Below, in pieces: positions 5,929 to 6,998 of a stretch of DNA of 6,998 nt. The stretch is from an uncultured Alphaproteobacteria bacterium (GTDB lineage: Bacteria; Pseudomonadota; Alphaproteobacteria; Puniceispirillales; Puniceispirillaceae): positions 1-6,998 of the forward strand of contig CAJWDO010000085.1 of the NCBI GenBank assembly GCA_913031555.1, written 5' to 3'. The notes beneath the pieces were generated by a model, which had not been told where the DNA came from, did not search any database, and saw only the letters and a list, made by a program, of their open reading frames with translations. Position 1 is the stretch's first letter, and each line of letters opens with the position of its first letter. A program made the position numbers and the translations under genes.

Positions 5929-6675
5929 TCATTCTGTCCCTTCGCGGATGGCGCCGGTGGGACGCGGCGCGAGCTTGCGCCCGATTGCCGATTTTGCCGT
6001 GCGCAGGCGTCCTGTCTGCCCGGCCGGCGCATAGAGGTTCTTTTCCGCCTCGATCACCAGAACGCCACCTATGCCGGGTGACCAGTTGTGGCCAATCCGT
6101 TCAATCTGTGGTCCGATTTTAAGAAAAAGCCCCGGGGCAGCCGGCGGGGTGAACAGGATTGTCCGCGCTTCGACCGGCGTAAAGCCATGCTGCTGAAGGA
6201 GGTGGCGCAGCTGGCCGCGCGAATAGGGCCTGCCATGGCCGAAGGGCGTCTTTTCCGCGCGCGCCCAGAGCCCGTTGCGGTTCGGCACCATCACCATAAG
6301 CCTCCCCGACCCGTCAAGAACACGCCAGCATTCATCAAGAAGCCGACTTGGGTTCGGGTCGAATTCCAACGCATGGAGCAACAGAAGCCTGTCAAGCTGG
6401 ACGTTCTGCACCGGCAGGGCACGGCTGTCGACGAGCGTCGCGCGGCCAGGACCCTTCCTTGGCCATCTTAGCGGGCCAAGGCGCATCGGCATCAGCGCCA
6501 GCGCGTGAAGCTGGTCCTCGGCCCGGAGCACGGGTGGCGCATAGCCGATGGCCGCGTTGCAGGCATTCGGCGCCCGGTTCCAGAAGGCGGTCAGGGCGCG
6601 GCGCAGGCGCATCGCCACGTGGCGGCCCTGACGTGTCCGGTAATAGTCGCGAAGCAAGCCGGCATCCTCGAACAT
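5929..6675 (-). CDS. Class I SAM-dependent methyltransferase-like protein (Methyltransf_11 type)
   Basis: This 248-residue cytoplasmic protein has the second half of a methyltransferase-11 domain clearly: VDSRALPVQNVQLDRLLLLHALEF (82-105, the strand-4 region), then LLDECWRVLDGSGRLMVMVPNRNGLWAR (112-139). It also has a family-specific stretch, TPFGHGRPYSRGQL (143-156), followed by LFTPP (174-178). I recall this set from an alphaproteobacterial family of unknown substrate. The usual glycine-rich SAM loop is poor: the corresponding region, ACNAAIGYAPPVLRA (38-52), keeps only GYAPPVL. So it may bind SAM in a modified way or not at all. ATG 6675 starts 3 nt after the folB stop, indicating coupling; an ATG at 6682 lies in another frame. 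The C-terminal 35 residues are basic and Gly/Pro-rich, with no domain. A MetW- or BioC-like role is not supported. The substrate is unknown. Confidence 0.8.
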   Translation of the reverse strand: MFEDAGLLRDYYRTRQGRHVAMRLRRALTAFWNRAPNACNAAIGYAPPVLRAEDQLHALALMPMRLGPLRWPRKGPGRATLVDSRALPVQNVQLDRLLLLHALEFDPNPSRLLDECWRVLDGSGRLMVMVPNRNGLWARAEKTPFGHGRPYSRGQLRHLLQQHGFTPVEARTILFTPPAAPGLFLKIGPQIERIGHNWSPGIGGVLVIEAEKNLYAPAGQTGRLRTAKSAIGRKLAPRPTGAIREGTE

Positions 6676-6678
6676 CGC

Positions 6679-6998
6679 TCAACCCATGTTCGACAGTTCA
6701 TAGGCGATCTGCCGGCAATCCACATAAGCCTCCGGCTTGGCGGTACGAACCCGCACCGCCGTCACGCCGGGATGCGCCGCAAGCGAGTCGAAAATCTGCC
6801 GCGCCAGCGTTTCCTGAAGGTCGAAATGCCGCGATGTGGCGATGTCGAGGATGGTGGTGCGAATCACATCGTAATTCAGCGCATCCTCAAGCCTGTCAGT
6901 TGTCGGTTCGGTGGCATCCGCCAGTACGATCTCGGCATCGATCAGTACAGGCTGAGGCGCCAGCCTCTCATGATCAAAGGCGCCAATCCGGCAGGCGC
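6679..6998 (-). CDS. folB: Dihydroneopterin aldolase (FolB), N-terminus outside window
   Basis: FolB cleaves 7,8-dihydroneopterin to 6-hydroxymethyl-dihydropterin and glycolaldehyde in folate synthesis, as a cytoplasmic octamer. The frame stays open to the window edge, giving 105 residues; family members have about 120, so roughly 10-15 N-terminal residues are missing. The GTG at 6865-6867 is internal. Family landmarks are CRIGAFDHERLAPQ (2-15 of the visible part; its Glu binds the pterin), LEDALNYDVI (36-45, with the conserved tyrosine), HFDLQETLA (57-65, Glu of the pterin pocket) and VRVRTAKPEAY (81-91, with the catalytic lysine in the KP pair). All key residues are present. The last codons are followed 3 nt later by the methyltransferase-like gene, so the two probably share a transcript. 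Related FolX epimerases look alike, but the motifs and operon type favour the aldolase. Confidence 0.88.
   Translation of the reverse strand, partial: ACRIGAFDHERLAPQPVLIDAEIVLADATEPTTDRLEDALNYDVIRTTILDIATSRHFDLQETLARQIFDSLAAHPGVTAVRVRTAKPEAYVDCRQIAYELSNMG

Overview
This window is ordinary bacterial chromosome, densely coding and GC-rich, most probably from an alphaproteobacterium. The evidence is the argH - small lipoprotein - lysA run, the alphaproteobacterial type of YdcF-like protein (a Cys-Cys pair before the NTRGNA motif), an MJ0042-type zinc-ribbon membrane protein, and a chorismate mutase with an extra C-terminal domain next to prephenate dehydrogenase. The exact order cannot be fixed by eye; a free-living, fairly compact marine or Rhodospirillales-like lineage would fit. 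There is no mobile element, CRISPR array, tRNA or rRNA, and I see no new defence or secondary-metabolite system. The unusual features are small-scale DNA structures at gene boundaries.

Left block (1-2623, plus strand): argH (5' end outside the window), a 42-residue LptM-like lipoprotein gene and lysA. These three are closely spaced and read as one operon. ArgH makes arginine from argininosuccinate and LysA makes lysine from meso-diaminopimelate. The lipoprotein between them is probably an outer-membrane assembly factor.

Middle block (2677-4102): a minus-strand gene for a zinc-ribbon single-pass membrane protein diverges from a plus-strand YdcF/DUF218 gene. The 244-bp gap between them holds an inverted repeat, a plausible extended -10 promoter and a possible 30-codon leader ORF that stops 3 nt before the YdcF start. 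In many alphaproteobacteria ftsE and ftsX lie at this place; they are not here.

Right block (4178-6998, minus strand, so transcribed from right to left): folB (dihydroneopterin aldolase, N-terminus outside the window), a SAM-methyltransferase-like gene 3 nt downstream, a 195-bp gap with a possible promoter/dyad, then chorismate mutase and tyrA overlapping by ATGA. The last two act in sequence: chorismate to prephenate to 4-hydroxyphenylpyruvate, on the way to tyrosine. The convergent junction of tyrA with the YdcF gene is a 16-bp tandem repeat array that contains a perfect 13-bp hairpin.
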